From Betaproteobacteria bacterium (GTDB taxonomy: Bacteria; Pseudomonadota; Gammaproteobacteria; Burkholderiales; Rhodocyclaceae): 33,163 nucleotides of DNA. Positions within the stretch are counted from its first letter, which is position 1. The number at the start of each line of letters is the position of its first letter. This document shows positions 8,389-15,112 of this stretch, piece by piece. Under the pieces are notes generated by a model. The model had not been told where the DNA came from and did no database searches. It was given only the letters and a program-made list of their open reading frames with translations. The stretch covers positions 1-33,163 of the forward strand of contig VEPA01000013.1 in assembly GCA_012026675.1 (NCBI GenBank), written 5' to 3'. Both the position numbers and the translations under genes were made by a program.

Positions 8389-8456
8389 GCTCAGTGTTTG
8401 ACATGAGAGGCGTCGCGCAGCTTGCCAGGCGACGCCTCTCGATTGATGGGTTAGGC
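8389..8456 (-). repeat. attC-like site (integron cassette recombination site)
   Basis: Read on the minus strand: inverse core GCCTAAC (8456..8450), a nine-base spacer, a perfect 12-base stem GAGAGGCGTCGC / GCGACGCCTCTC (8440..8429 and 8416..8405) around a 12-base loop, a nine-base spacer ending CAAAC, then ACTGAGC (8395..8389) exactly where the second core GTTAGGC would be expected. The size (68 bases) and symmetry fit attC. The outer core keeps only three of seven bases, so it is either decayed or replaced by flanking DNA after insertion at a secondary site. Confidence 0.68.
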
Positions 8457-8487
8457 GCTGGGCGCGACGGCGGTGGAAGTAGTGATT

Positions 8488-8889
8488 TCATGCGATTCGA
8501 TCTAGTGGATGATTCGCACCGTCGCTGACGCGAACGGGTTCGAGATCAAAGGGATTCACGCCTTCTAGGCACCCAACGTTGTAGCCGTACTCATTCGGAT
8601 TTGAGCGGCGTTGGTGATGGGTGTAGATGCCGCAGATTGAACAGAAGCAGTGGCTAGCTACTTTTGTATTGAACTGGTAGGTACTCAGTGATTCCTCACC
8701 TTGCACGACCTTGAGGCCACTCTTCGGGACGATGGCCATGATTGCGCCCCTTCGTCGGCACATGGAGCAGTTGCATCGAAGTGGATTGACGATTCCATCT
8801 GGAAGATCGAGCTCCAGTACCACAGCGCCGCAATGGCAGGACGCGCGATGTTTTGCTTGGATTTGCGTGCCTCCGACACTCTTGATCAT
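8488..8889 (-). CDS. GFA-family (CENP-V/GFA) putative zinc-binding protein
   Basis: A 133-residue protein of the GFA fold, named after glutathione-dependent formaldehyde-activating enzyme. Cysteines occur as CHC (18, 20), CNCSMC (39, 41, 44) and CFCSIC (81, 83, 86), the usual set for two zinc ions, followed by GIYTHHQRRSNP, the family block after the last pair. Most family members have no proven substrate; thiol-adduct or glutathione chemistry is only a family-level guess. The ATG at 8889 is chosen because GGAGGT (8898..8893) lies four bases upstream. The gene is the sole cargo of the cassette and is likely acquired. Confidence 0.88.
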   Translation of the reverse strand: MIKSVGGTQIQAKHRASCHCGAVVLELDLPDGIVNPLRCNCSMCRRRGAIMAIVPKSGLKVVQGEESLSTYQFNTKVASHCFCSICGIYTHHQRRSNPNEYGYNVGCLEGVNPFDLEPVRVSDGANHPLDRIA

Positions 8890-8918
8890 TGCGACCTCCA
8901 AACGGCGAGTTCTCTGGC

Positions 8919-8972
8919 GCCTAACAGTTATTCAGACGCGGAAGCGTCCGGGTTATTGCCAATAATACGGAC
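8919..8972. repeat. Core site plus two overlapping hairpins upstream of the GFA cassette
   Basis: Next to the GTTAGGC core (minus, 8925..8919) lie two competing inverted repeats: GACGC/GCGTC (8935-8939, 8944-8948) and a longer imperfect stem spanning 8946-8972 that pairs at about 11 of 12 positions around a GCC loop. On the minus strand AATAAC before the first hairpin and GTTAGGC after it give a shortened attC-like outline. It may be a decayed neighbouring attC or the target site. Confidence 0.4.
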
Positions 8973-9129
8973 ACGATCGAAATGCCTTTAAGCTATGGAA
9001 TAACTGAGAGATTATCGGATACCGGTCCCCTTATCCATCAACCATCGTACGGATAGAGCACGAACGTCTGCTTTTCGGACGGTTCGCGAGTGTCGGCTCA
9101 TGGCCGACTTTGCCCCAATAAAATCCCGT

Positions 9130-9151
9130 CGTCCCGCCAGCACCGACTTTC
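9130..9151 (+). repeat. Right copy of the 22-bp inverted repeat flanking the accessory island
   Basis: Matches the reverse complement of 8291-8312 at 20 of 22 bases. It lies 20 bases from the 3' end of pmbA. With the left copy it brackets the cassette and about 180 bases of further non-coding DNA (8973-9129), in which I see only a small hairpin (GTCGGC/GCCGAC) near 9093. Confidence 0.6.
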
Positions 9152-9171
9152 CACAAGCTGATTCAAATACG

Positions 9172-10509
9172 TCAGCTACCGGCAATCGTCATGCGCTCGA
9201 CCAGGATGGAACCGACCTGTTTCGAGCCTCGCACTTCGATGTCATTGCCGATGGCGGCAATGCCGCGCAGCATTTCGCGCAGGTTGCCGGCGATGGTGAT
9301 TTCCTCCACCGGATAGGCGATCTCGCCCTTTTCCACCCAGTAGCCCGCGGCGCCGCGCGAATAGTCGCCGGTCACGTAATTCACGCCCTGGCCGAGCAGT
9401 TCCGTCACCAGCAGGCCGCTGCCCATTTCGCGCAGCAACCCCTTGAGATCATGCCGGCCGGGTTGCACCAGCAGATTGTGGGCGCCGCCGGCATTCCCCG
9501 TGGTCTGCAGCCCGAGCTTGCGCGCGGAATAGGTGGACAGGAAGTAGCCCTGCAGCACGCCGTCCTTCACCACCTCCCGATCGTGCGTGGCGACGCCATC
9601 GTCGTCGAAGGGCGAAGAGGCGAATCCGCCGCGGAGATGCGGCCGTTCGCTGATCTGGACGAAGTCGGGAAACAACTGCTGGCCCAGGCTGTCGACGAGA
9701 AAGGAAGTCTTGCGGTAGAGCGCACCGCCTGAAATGGCATGCACGAAGCTGCCGATCAGGCCGGCGGCCAGCGGCGCTTCGAATATTACAGGACATTTGC
9801 GCGTCTTCAGCTTGCGCGCGCCGAGTCGCGAGAGGGCGCGCCGTGCGGCGTAATCGCCCACTGTCGCCGCATCGGGGAATTTCCGCGCATCGCGCTGCGA
9901 GACATACCAGTCGTCACGCTGCATGTCCTCGCCTTCGCCGGCGATCACCGAGCAGGACACGTAGTGCCGCGAGGTGGCGAAGCCGCCCATGAAGCCCAGG
10001 CTGTTGGCGGATACAAAGTGCGAGGTCTGCGCGGAAACGCTGGCGCCTTCGGAGTTCTTCACCAACGGACTGACGTCGAAGGCCGCCTGCTCGCAACGGC
10101 GCGCGGTTTCGATGGCGGCCTCCACCGAAATATCCCAGGGATGGAACAGGTCCAGATCCATGGTTCCGGTCGCCAGCAGTTTCGCGTCGGGCAGGCCGGC
10201 ACAGTCGTCCTCTGCGGTGAAGCGCGCGATCGACAGCGCCGCCTCGCCCGAGGCCTTGACCGCCGCCAGAGAGAAATCGGAGCTGCTGGCATGGCCGCGC
10301 CGCTGGCCGATGTACACCGAAACGCCGAGCCCCTTGTCACGGTTGTACTCGATGGTTTCGACTTCCTGCCTGCGCACGCTGACCGACTGGCCGAGACCCT
10401 CGGAAACATCCACCTCGCAGGCCGTGGCTCCCTTGGCGGCGGCGTGATCGAGGACAGTCTGTGCCAATGCACGCAGTGCTTGCTGGCTGTGGGCGAATCC
10501 TTGTGACAT
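9172..10509 (-). CDS. pmbA: Metalloprotease-like protein PmbA (TldE)
   Basis: A 445-residue member of the PmbA/TldE family, partner of TldD in a heterodimeric protease that matures modified peptides and degrades some antitoxins (family knowledge). Visible family blocks include RRQEVETIEYNRDKGLGV near residue 60, SAQTSHFVSANSLGF in the middle, and NLLVQPGRHDLKGLL and YSRGAAGYWVEKGEIAYPV near the end. The zinc ligands belong to TldD, so the lack of HExxxH here is normal. The ATG at 10509 agrees with family starts; an in-frame extension to 10851 runs through darP and is not real. It is divergent from darP, the usual arrangement in betaproteobacteria. tldD is not in the window. Confidence 0.93.
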   Translation of the reverse strand: MSQGFAHSQQALRALAQTVLDHAAAKGATACEVDVSEGLGQSVSVRRQEVETIEYNRDKGLGVSVYIGQRRGHASSSDFSLAAVKASGEAALSIARFTAEDDCAGLPDAKLLATGTMDLDLFHPWDISVEAAIETARRCEQAAFDVSPLVKNSEGASVSAQTSHFVSANSLGFMGGFATSRHYVSCSVIAGEGEDMQRDDWYVSQRDARKFPDAATVGDYAARRALSRLGARKLKTRKCPVIFEAPLAAGLIGSFVHAISGGALYRKTSFLVDSLGQQLFPDFVQISERPHLRGGFASSPFDDDGVATHDREVVKDGVLQGYFLSTYSARKLGLQTTGNAGGAHNLLVQPGRHDLKGLLREMGSGLLVTELLGQGVNYVTGDYSRGAAGYWVEKGEIAYPVEEITIAGNLREMLRGIAAIGNDIEVRGSKQVGSILVERMTIAGS

Positions 10510-10536
10510 GCGGAAGAACCGGTCTGATGGCGAAGC

Positions 10537-10542
10537 TATAAT
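10537..10542 (+). promoter_or_regulatory. TATAAT -10 box before darP
   Basis: A perfect TATAAT lies eight bases before the GTG at 10550. No good -35 is seen at the expected distance. If used, the message would be nearly leaderless and would force the GTG start, which is why the ATG at 10508 is treated as the alternative. Confidence 0.35.
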
Positions 10543-10549
10543 CATAACC

Positions 10550-11092
10550 GTGGACGATATCGATAACGCGCCGGACGAGTATTCCGGTCCCAGTAAATCG
10601 CAGCGCAAGCGCGAGATGACTGCCTTGCAGGATCTCGGCGCGGAACTGGTGGCGCTGTCGAAGGAGCGCCTGACGAAGATCGACATGCCGGAGCGCTTGC
10701 GCGATGCCTTGCTCGAAGCCCAGCGCAAGACCAAGCACGAAGCCCGGCGGCGCCAGATGCAATATATCGGCAAGATCATGCGTGATGTCGATGCGACCCC
10801 CTTGCGCGCGGCCATGGACGAAATCAACGGGGTCTCGAAAACTGCCACCATCCGTCAGCACCAGTTGGAAAGATTGCGCACGCGCCTGATGGAAGACGAG
10901 GCGGTGTTCAGCGAAGTGGCCCGCGATTACCCCGGCGCGGACATGCAGCACCTGCGCCAGTTGCGCCGCAACGCGCTGAAGGAAGCCCAGCAGGGCAAGC
11001 CGCCGCGCGCCTACCGCGAGTTGTTCCGGGAGTTGCGCGCGCTTGAAGTCGCCGGCGAACCGGACGACACGGGCGACTTCGACGAAACCTGA
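10550..11092 (+). CDS. darP: Ribosome biogenesis factor DarP (YjgA family, DUF615)
   Basis: A small, highly charged, mostly helical protein of the YjgA/DarP family, which binds late 50S precursors and helps peptidyl-transferase-centre maturation (known from Escherichia coli). Conserved blocks are PSKSQRKREMTALQDLGAELV near the N-terminus, RRRQMQYIGKIMRD in the middle and QLRRNALKE near the end. I prefer the GTG at 10550 (180 residues), which starts VDDIDNAPDEYSG as in relatives; an ATG at 10508 would add 14 residues and overlap the pmbA start by two bases. The gene stands alone on the plus strand, divergent from pmbA. Confidence 0.88.
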   Translation: MDDIDNAPDEYSGPSKSQRKREMTALQDLGAELVALSKERLTKIDMPERLRDALLEAQRKTKHEARRRQMQYIGKIMRDVDATPLRAAMDEINGVSKTATIRQHQLERLRTRLMEDEAVFSEVARDYPGADMQHLRQLRRNALKEAQQGKPPRAYRELFRELRALEVAGEPDDTGDFDET

Positions 11093-11171
11093 GCGGTCTG
11101 CCGCCGGGCCGCCCCAAGGCAGGCCAGCCAAAAGCCTGCGAGCACAGCGAGCCTCAGTTACCCCGTAATCA

Positions 11172-11192
11172 CCCCTTCTCGCGGAGAAGGGG
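11172..11192. terminator. Hairpin between convergent genes, possible bidirectional terminator
   Basis: CCCCTTCTC (11172-11180) and GAGAAGGGG (11184-11192) form a nine-base stem with a three-base loop, between the ends of darP (plus) and the TIGR02647-like gene (minus). No T-run follows on either strand. It could equally be one copy of a dispersed palindromic repeat. Confidence 0.4.
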
Positions 11193-11216
11193 CCGGGGGA
11201 TAAGTCCTTATTGCGG

Positions 11217-11489
11217 CTAGGCGAAATCCTTTTGCGCCGCGGCGGCGGGGCTGCTGCTCGAAGTGAGTATGGTCAGGGCGGCTTGTGCGTGTTCTGCCGC
11301 ATCGCGCCCCAGCCCGGTCAGGTAGCCGCCGTCGACCAGGGTCACCAATCCCTTGGCATGCAGACGCTGCGTCGCGGCAATGACGTCCGGATCGGCATTC
11401 TTGTGCACCTTGATTCCCTGCTGGCTGGTCGCCAGGTCGAAGCGGATCAGGGTATTCAGTTCATGGACAAGATCGGGCGTGTAGGGCAT
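11217..11489 (-). CDS. Small TIGR02647-family protein (putative DNA-binding)
   Basis: A 90-residue protein starting MPYTPDLVHELNTL at the ATG at 11489; a longer frame to 11561 lacks support. The blocks QQGIKVHKNADPDVIAATQRL and GYLTGLGRDAAEHAQAAL match my recollection of the TIGR02647 family, annotated as DNA-binding by similarity but without an established function. A short alanine/serine-rich tail ends the protein. Its own promoter-like -10 (11541..11536) lies just upstream, next to an inverted repeat, so it is probably a single-gene unit. Confidence 0.75.
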   Translation of the reverse strand: MPYTPDLVHELNTLIRFDLATSQQGIKVHKNADPDVIAATQRLHAKGLVTLVDGGYLTGLGRDAAEHAQAALTILTSSSSPAAAAQKDFA

Positions 11490-11535
11490 GTCAAACCTCG
11501 CTCTGTGAAATGTTCGGCAAAACCGGACTGACTCC

Positions 11536-11559
11536 ATTCTAGCTTCCCGATCCGGAAGC
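11536..11559 (-). promoter_or_regulatory. -10 box with adjacent inverted repeat before the TIGR02647-like gene
   Basis: On the minus strand TAGAAT (11541..11536) directly follows an inverted repeat GCTTCC / GGAAGC (11559..11554 and 11547..11542, six-base spacer). The repeat would occupy the promoter spacer, a common operator position. The -35 is poor. Confidence 0.33.
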
Positions 11560-11600
11560 ACGGACTTCTGGGCAAATGAAATATTCCCCGGTTCGCCGAA

Positions 11601-12542
11601 TCACAAACCCGGATCGGCGCCTTCGCCCTTCAGCGTCGCTTCGACCGTGCGCCGCGTCAGTTGCGGCGCCAGCAGTTCCATGAAATCGTAGTCGTAGCCG
11701 CGCAGCCAGGTATCGCGACGAAAGGCGAGGCGCGTGGTGTTGCCTTCGAACAGATGCTTGGCCGGCAGGGCAGCCAATGCGTCATCGCGCAAGGGATCGA
11801 AGGCCATTTCGGCGATGATGCCGACCCCCAGGCCGAGGCCGACATAAGTCTTGATCACGTCGGAATCGATGGCGGTCAGCATCACGTCGGGGCGCAAGCC
11901 CTGCCGCTCGAAGGCGCGATCGATGTGCGAACGCCCGGTGAATGTGGCGTCGTAGGTAATCAGGGGATAGTCGGCCAGTGCTGCCAGCGTAAGCGGCTGG
12001 CGCTCCAGCAGGGGATGGCCCTTGGGCGTAACCACCAGATGCGCCCACTGGAAGCAGGGCAGGGTCAGCAGTTCCTCATGCCGGTCCAGTGCCTCGGTGG
12101 CAATGCCCAGGTCGGCGCTGCCGTCCAGCACCCAGGCCGCCACCTGTAGCGGACTCCCCTGCTGGATGTGCAGCCGTATCTGCGGGTGCCGCTGGACAAA
12201 GCGCTGGATCACCGGCGGCAGGGTGTAGCGGGCCTGGGTGTGGGTGGTTGCGATGGCCAGGGTGCCGCTGCTTTCCGCGGCATAGTCCTCGCCAACGCGC
12301 TTCATGTTCTGCGCTTCGCTCAGCATGCGCCGGGCCATGGCCAGCACGATCCGGCCAGGGGCGGTAACAGCGGTGAGGCGCTTGCCGTTGCGCTCGAAGA
12401 TCGTAACTCCGAGTTCTTCCTCGAGCAAGCCGATCTGCTTCGAGACCCCCGGCTGGGAGGTAAACAAGGCGTCGGCGGCCGCTGACACGCTGAGGCCACG
12501 CCGCTCGACTTCGACCAGGTAACGCAACTGCTGAAGCTTCAT
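11601..12542 (-). CDS. cysB: LysR-type regulator CysB
   Basis: A 313-residue LysR-type transcription factor. The N-terminal winged helix-turn-helix begins MKLQQLRYLVEVERRGLSVS and contains AADALFTSQPGVSKQIGLLEEELG, typical of CysB. The effector domain shows TTHTQARYTLPPVI, the conserved ligand-site block of CysB/Cbl. Family knowledge: CysB activates sulfate-assimilation genes when sulfur is limiting, with O-acetylserine or N-acetylserine as inducer and sulfide or thiosulfate opposing. It is divergent from the cys operon with an AT-rich spacer of under 100 bases, as expected for direct control and autoregulation. Cbl is a less likely identity. Confidence 0.92.
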   Translation of the reverse strand: MKLQQLRYLVEVERRGLSVSAAADALFTSQPGVSKQIGLLEEELGVTIFERNGKRLTAVTAPGRIVLAMARRMLSEAQNMKRVGEDYAAESSGTLAIATTHTQARYTLPPVIQRFVQRHPQIRLHIQQGSPLQVAAWVLDGSADLGIATEALDRHEELLTLPCFQWAHLVVTPKGHPLLERQPLTLAALADYPLITYDATFTGRSHIDRAFERQGLRPDVMLTAIDSDVIKTYVGLGLGVGIIAEMAFDPLRDDALAALPAKHLFEGNTTRLAFRRDTWLRGYDYDFMELLAPQLTRRTVEATLKGEGADPGL

Positions 12543-12616
12543 GATTCCATTATATCTCTTTTAGTTCTATGCAAATACATATTAAGTATTTTCCAGAACT
12601 ATATGGACTCGCTAGC
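12543..12616. promoter_or_regulatory. Divergent cysB / cys operon promoter region with likely CysB site
   Basis: This is the most AT-rich stretch in the neighbourhood. It holds an inverted repeat AGTTCT (12563-12568) / AGAACT (12595-12600) flanking TACATATTAAG, and TA-rich boxes on both strands. CysB sites are loosely defined AT-rich dyads, so this is the expected operator. Exact -10 and -35 boxes are not assigned. Confidence 0.6.
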
Positions 12617-12628
12617 ATGCATCCCATC

Positions 12629-13420
12629 ATGGAATTCACTCTTAACCCCCTGCTCCCACTGTCCGGCTTTGTCATCGGCGTCCTGGTCGGCCTGACCGGC
12701 GTCGGCGGCGGCTCGCTGATGACGCCACTGCTGGTGCTGCTGTTCGGCTTCAAGCCGGCGACTGCAGTGGGCACTGACTTGCTCTACGCCGCGATCACCA
12801 AGAGCGGCGGTTCCTGGGTGCACCACCGTCACGACAACATCGACTGGGCCATCACCGGTCGCCTGGCGCTGGGCAGCGTCCCGGCCGCCGGCCTGACCCT
12901 GCTGCTGCTGGCGCAACTCGGTGTGCAGGGCCACGGTGCCACGGGTTTCATCTCGATCGTGCTCGGCTTTGCCCTGCTTCTCACCGCGGCGTCCCTGTTC
13001 TTCCGGCAGCGACTGCTTGATGTCGCAAAGCGCCGTAGCGCCAGCGCCGACTTTGCCCACCGGCATGTCGCCGGGCTGACCGTCGCGGTCGGTGTCGCCG
13101 TCGGCGTGCTGGTAACGATTTCCTCGGTCGGCGCCGGCGCCTTGGGTGTTACCGCACTGGCCTTCCTCTACCCGAATCTGGCCACGCGTCGCATCGTCGG
13201 TTCCGACATTGCCCACGCCGTACCGCTGACCCTGGTCGCCGGCCTCGGCCACTGGTGGCTTGGCACGGTCGATGTGGTGCTGCTGGTCTCGCTCCTTATT
13301 GGCTCCCTGCCGGGCATCGCGCTCGGCGCCCACTTCGCCGCGAAGGTTCCGGAACGCGCCCTGCGCGGCCTTCTCGCCTCCGTTTTGCTACTGGTCGGCA
13401 GCAAGCTGATCCTCGCCTAA
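12629..13420 (+). CDS. TauE/SafE-family sulfite/sulfur-anion permease
   Basis: A polytopic inner-membrane protein of 263 residues from the ATG at 12629; ATGs at 12617 and 12569 are alternatives, the last falling inside the presumed CysB site and so unlikely. Two similar hydrophobic halves start with GVLVGLTGVGGGSLMTP and GVLVTISSVGAGALGV, the glycine-rich repeat of the TauE/SafE (DUF81) family. Members export sulfite or sulfoacetate or move other sulfur anions; direction here is not known. As first gene of the sulfate-assimilation operon, with no other sulfate transporter visible, it may import sulfate (inference). cysI follows after nine bases. Confidence 0.86.
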   Translation: MEFTLNPLLPLSGFVIGVLVGLTGVGGGSLMTPLLVLLFGFKPATAVGTDLLYAAITKSGGSWVHHRHDNIDWAITGRLALGSVPAAGLTLLLLAQLGVQGHGATGFISIVLGFALLLTAASLFFRQRLLDVAKRRSASADFAHRHVAGLTVAVGVAVGVLVTISSVGAGALGVTALAFLYPNLATRRIVGSDIAHAVPLTLVAGLGHWWLGTVDVVLLVSLLIGSLPGIALGAHFAAKVPERALRGLLASVLLLVGSKLILA

Positions 13421-13429
13421 GGAAACACC

Positions 13430-15112
13430 ATGTACAAATACGACGACTATGACCACGCCCTTGTCCAGGCCCGCGTCGCGCAGTTCCGCGGCCAGACCGA
13501 GCGCTATCTCGCCGGCAAGCTGAGCGATGACGAGTTCCGCCCGCTGCGCCTGCAAAACGGCCTCTACATCCAGCGCCATGGCCCAATGCTGCGCCTGGCA
13601 GTGCCTTACGGCCTGATCTCGGCCGCGCAACTGCGCCGCTTCGCCGACGTCGCGCGCCGCTACGATCGCGGCTTCGGCCACTTCACCACGCGCCACAACC
13701 TGCAACTCAACTGGGTCAAGCTGGCCGACGTGCCGCAAATCCTCGCCGACCTGGCGCAGGACGAACTGCATGCGATCCAGACCTCGGGCAATTGCATCCG
13801 CAACGTGACTACCGACCATTTCGCCGGTGTCGCCGCCGACGAGATCGCCGATCCGCGTCCCTGGGCCGAAATCCTGCGCCAGTGGTCGACTTTCCATCCC
13901 GAGTTCGCCTACCTGCCGCGCAAGTTCAAGGTCGCGATCTCGGGCGCCACTGAAGACCGCGCCGCAATCCAAGTGCATGACCTCGGCTTGCAGGTGGTGA
14001 AGAACGATGCCGGCGAGATCGGCTTCAAGGTCTATGCCGGCGGCGGCCTTGGCCGCACGCCGCTGCTGGGCCAGGTGGTACGCGAGTTCCTGCCCTGGCA
14101 GCACCTGCTGAGCTACACCGAGGCGCTGGTGCGCGTCTTCAACCGCTACGGCCGGCGCGACAACGCTTACAAGGCGCGCATCAAGATCCTGGTCAAGGCC
14201 CTCGGTCGCGAGGAGTTCTCCAAGCAAGTCGAGGAAGAATGGTCGCACCTGAAGGATGGTCCTTCGACTCTGACGGTCGCCGAAGTCGAACGCGTCGCCG
14301 CCCAGTTCGCGGCGCCCGCCTACGAAATCCTGGCGAGCGACGATCTGTGTCACCTCGCCCATCTGCGCGAAGACAAGGCCTTCTCGCGCTGGGTCGAGCG
14401 CAATGTGCAAAGCCACAAAGTGGCGGGCTACGCCGCCGTCACGCTGTCGCTGAAGAAGTCCGGCGCCGCGCCCGGCGACGCGACATCAGAACAGATGGAA
14501 GCCGCTGCCGACCTGGCCGAACGCTACAGCTTTGGCGAACTGCGTGTTTCCCATGAACAGAACCTGATCCTCGCCGACGTGCCGCAGCGCGAGCTCTACA
14601 CCGTCTGGCACCGCGCCAAGGCGGCTGGCCTTGCCGCGCCGACCGTGGGCCTGATCCAGGACCTGATTGCCTGCCCCGGTGGCGACTTCTGCTCCCTCGC
14701 CAATGCCCGCTCGCTGCCGATGGCCGCGGCGATCCAGGAACGCTTCGAGGATCTCGACTACCAGCACGACATCGGCGACCTGGAACTCAACATCTCCGGC
14801 TGCATGAACTCCTGCGGCCATCACCACCTCGGCGCGATCGGCATCCTCGGCGTCGACAAGAATGGCGAGGAGTGGTACCAGGTCACGCTTGGCGGACGCC
14901 AGGGCAATGACGCGCGCATCGGCGAAGTGATCGGGCGTTCCTTCGCCGCCGCCGAAGTTCCCCAGGCGATCGAACGCCTGATCGCCACCTATCTCGCGCA
15001 CCGTCATGCCGACGAGCGCTTCATCGACACCTTCGACCGCATCGGCGTCGAAGTCTTTCAGAACGCTGCATACCCGCATCCCCATCAATCAAGGAGAGTC
15101 GCAAATGGCTAA
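13430..15112 (+). CDS. cysI: Assimilatory sulfite reductase, hemoprotein subunit (CysI-type)
   Basis: A 560-residue siroheme and [4Fe-4S] enzyme reducing sulfite to sulfide with six electrons. The cluster and siroheme ligands are visible as C415-x5-C421 (CPGGDFC) and C458-x3-C462 (CMNSC). The siroheme-contacting TTRHNLQLNW lies at 86-95 and RNVTTDH at 124-130. Nitrite reductases share this fold, but the setting between the TauE-like gene and cysH makes sulfite the substrate. No CysJ flavoprotein or siroheme synthase is in the window, so electrons must come from elsewhere. AAGGAAA lies before the ATG. Its end overlaps the next gene by eight bases. Confidence 0.93.
   Translation: MYKYDDYDHALVQARVAQFRGQTERYLAGKLSDDEFRPLRLQNGLYIQRHGPMLRLAVPYGLISAAQLRRFADVARRYDRGFGHFTTRHNLQLNWVKLADVPQILADLAQDELHAIQTSGNCIRNVTTDHFAGVAADEIADPRPWAEILRQWSTFHPEFAYLPRKFKVAISGATEDRAAIQVHDLGLQVVKNDAGEIGFKVYAGGGLGRTPLLGQVVREFLPWQHLLSYTEALVRVFNRYGRRDNAYKARIKILVKALGREEFSKQVEEEWSHLKDGPSTLTVAEVERVAAQFAAPAYEILASDDLCHLAHLREDKAFSRWVERNVQSHKVAGYAAVTLSLKKSGAAPGDATSEQMEAAADLAERYSFGELRVSHEQNLILADVPQRELYTVWHRAKAAGLAAPTVGLIQDLIACPGGDFCSLANARSLPMAAAIQERFEDLDYQHDIGDLELNISGCMNSCGHHHLGAIGILGVDKNGEEWYQVTLGGRQGNDARIGEVIGRSFAAAEVPQAIERLIATYLAHRHADERFIDTFDRIGVEVFQNAAYPHPHQSRRVANG

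Larger units (their letters stand above)
8389..8925 (-). mobile_element. Solitary integron-type gene cassette carrying a GFA-family gene
   Basis: The unit has all parts of a gene cassette on the minus strand. There is a GTTAGGC core site at 8925..8919, a short leader of about 30 bases with GGAGGT, one reading frame (8889..8488), then 31 bases after the stop an attC-like hairpin opening with GCCTAAC. The gene is visibly less GC-rich than its neighbours. No integrase gene, attI or further cassette is in the window, so it would be a cassette inserted outside an integron or the remnant of an array. Confidence 0.68.

Noticed and set aside
9156-9177. AGCTGA / TCAGCT hairpin at the end of pmbA
   Set aside because: Six-base stem overlapping the stop codon and no U-run; too weak to call a terminator.
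10510-10851. N-terminal extension of pmbA to 10851
   Set aside because: It would run antisense through darP; family starts agree with MSQGFAHSQQ at 10509.
12569-12628. Upstream start of the TauE-like gene at 12569
   Set aside because: The added residues fall in the AT-rich promoter and presumed CysB site and do not look like a membrane protein N-terminus.
13388-14416. 342-codon minus-strand frame opposite cysI
   Set aside because: Antisense shadow of an unambiguous sulfite reductase; no ribosome-binding site and no recognisable protein.
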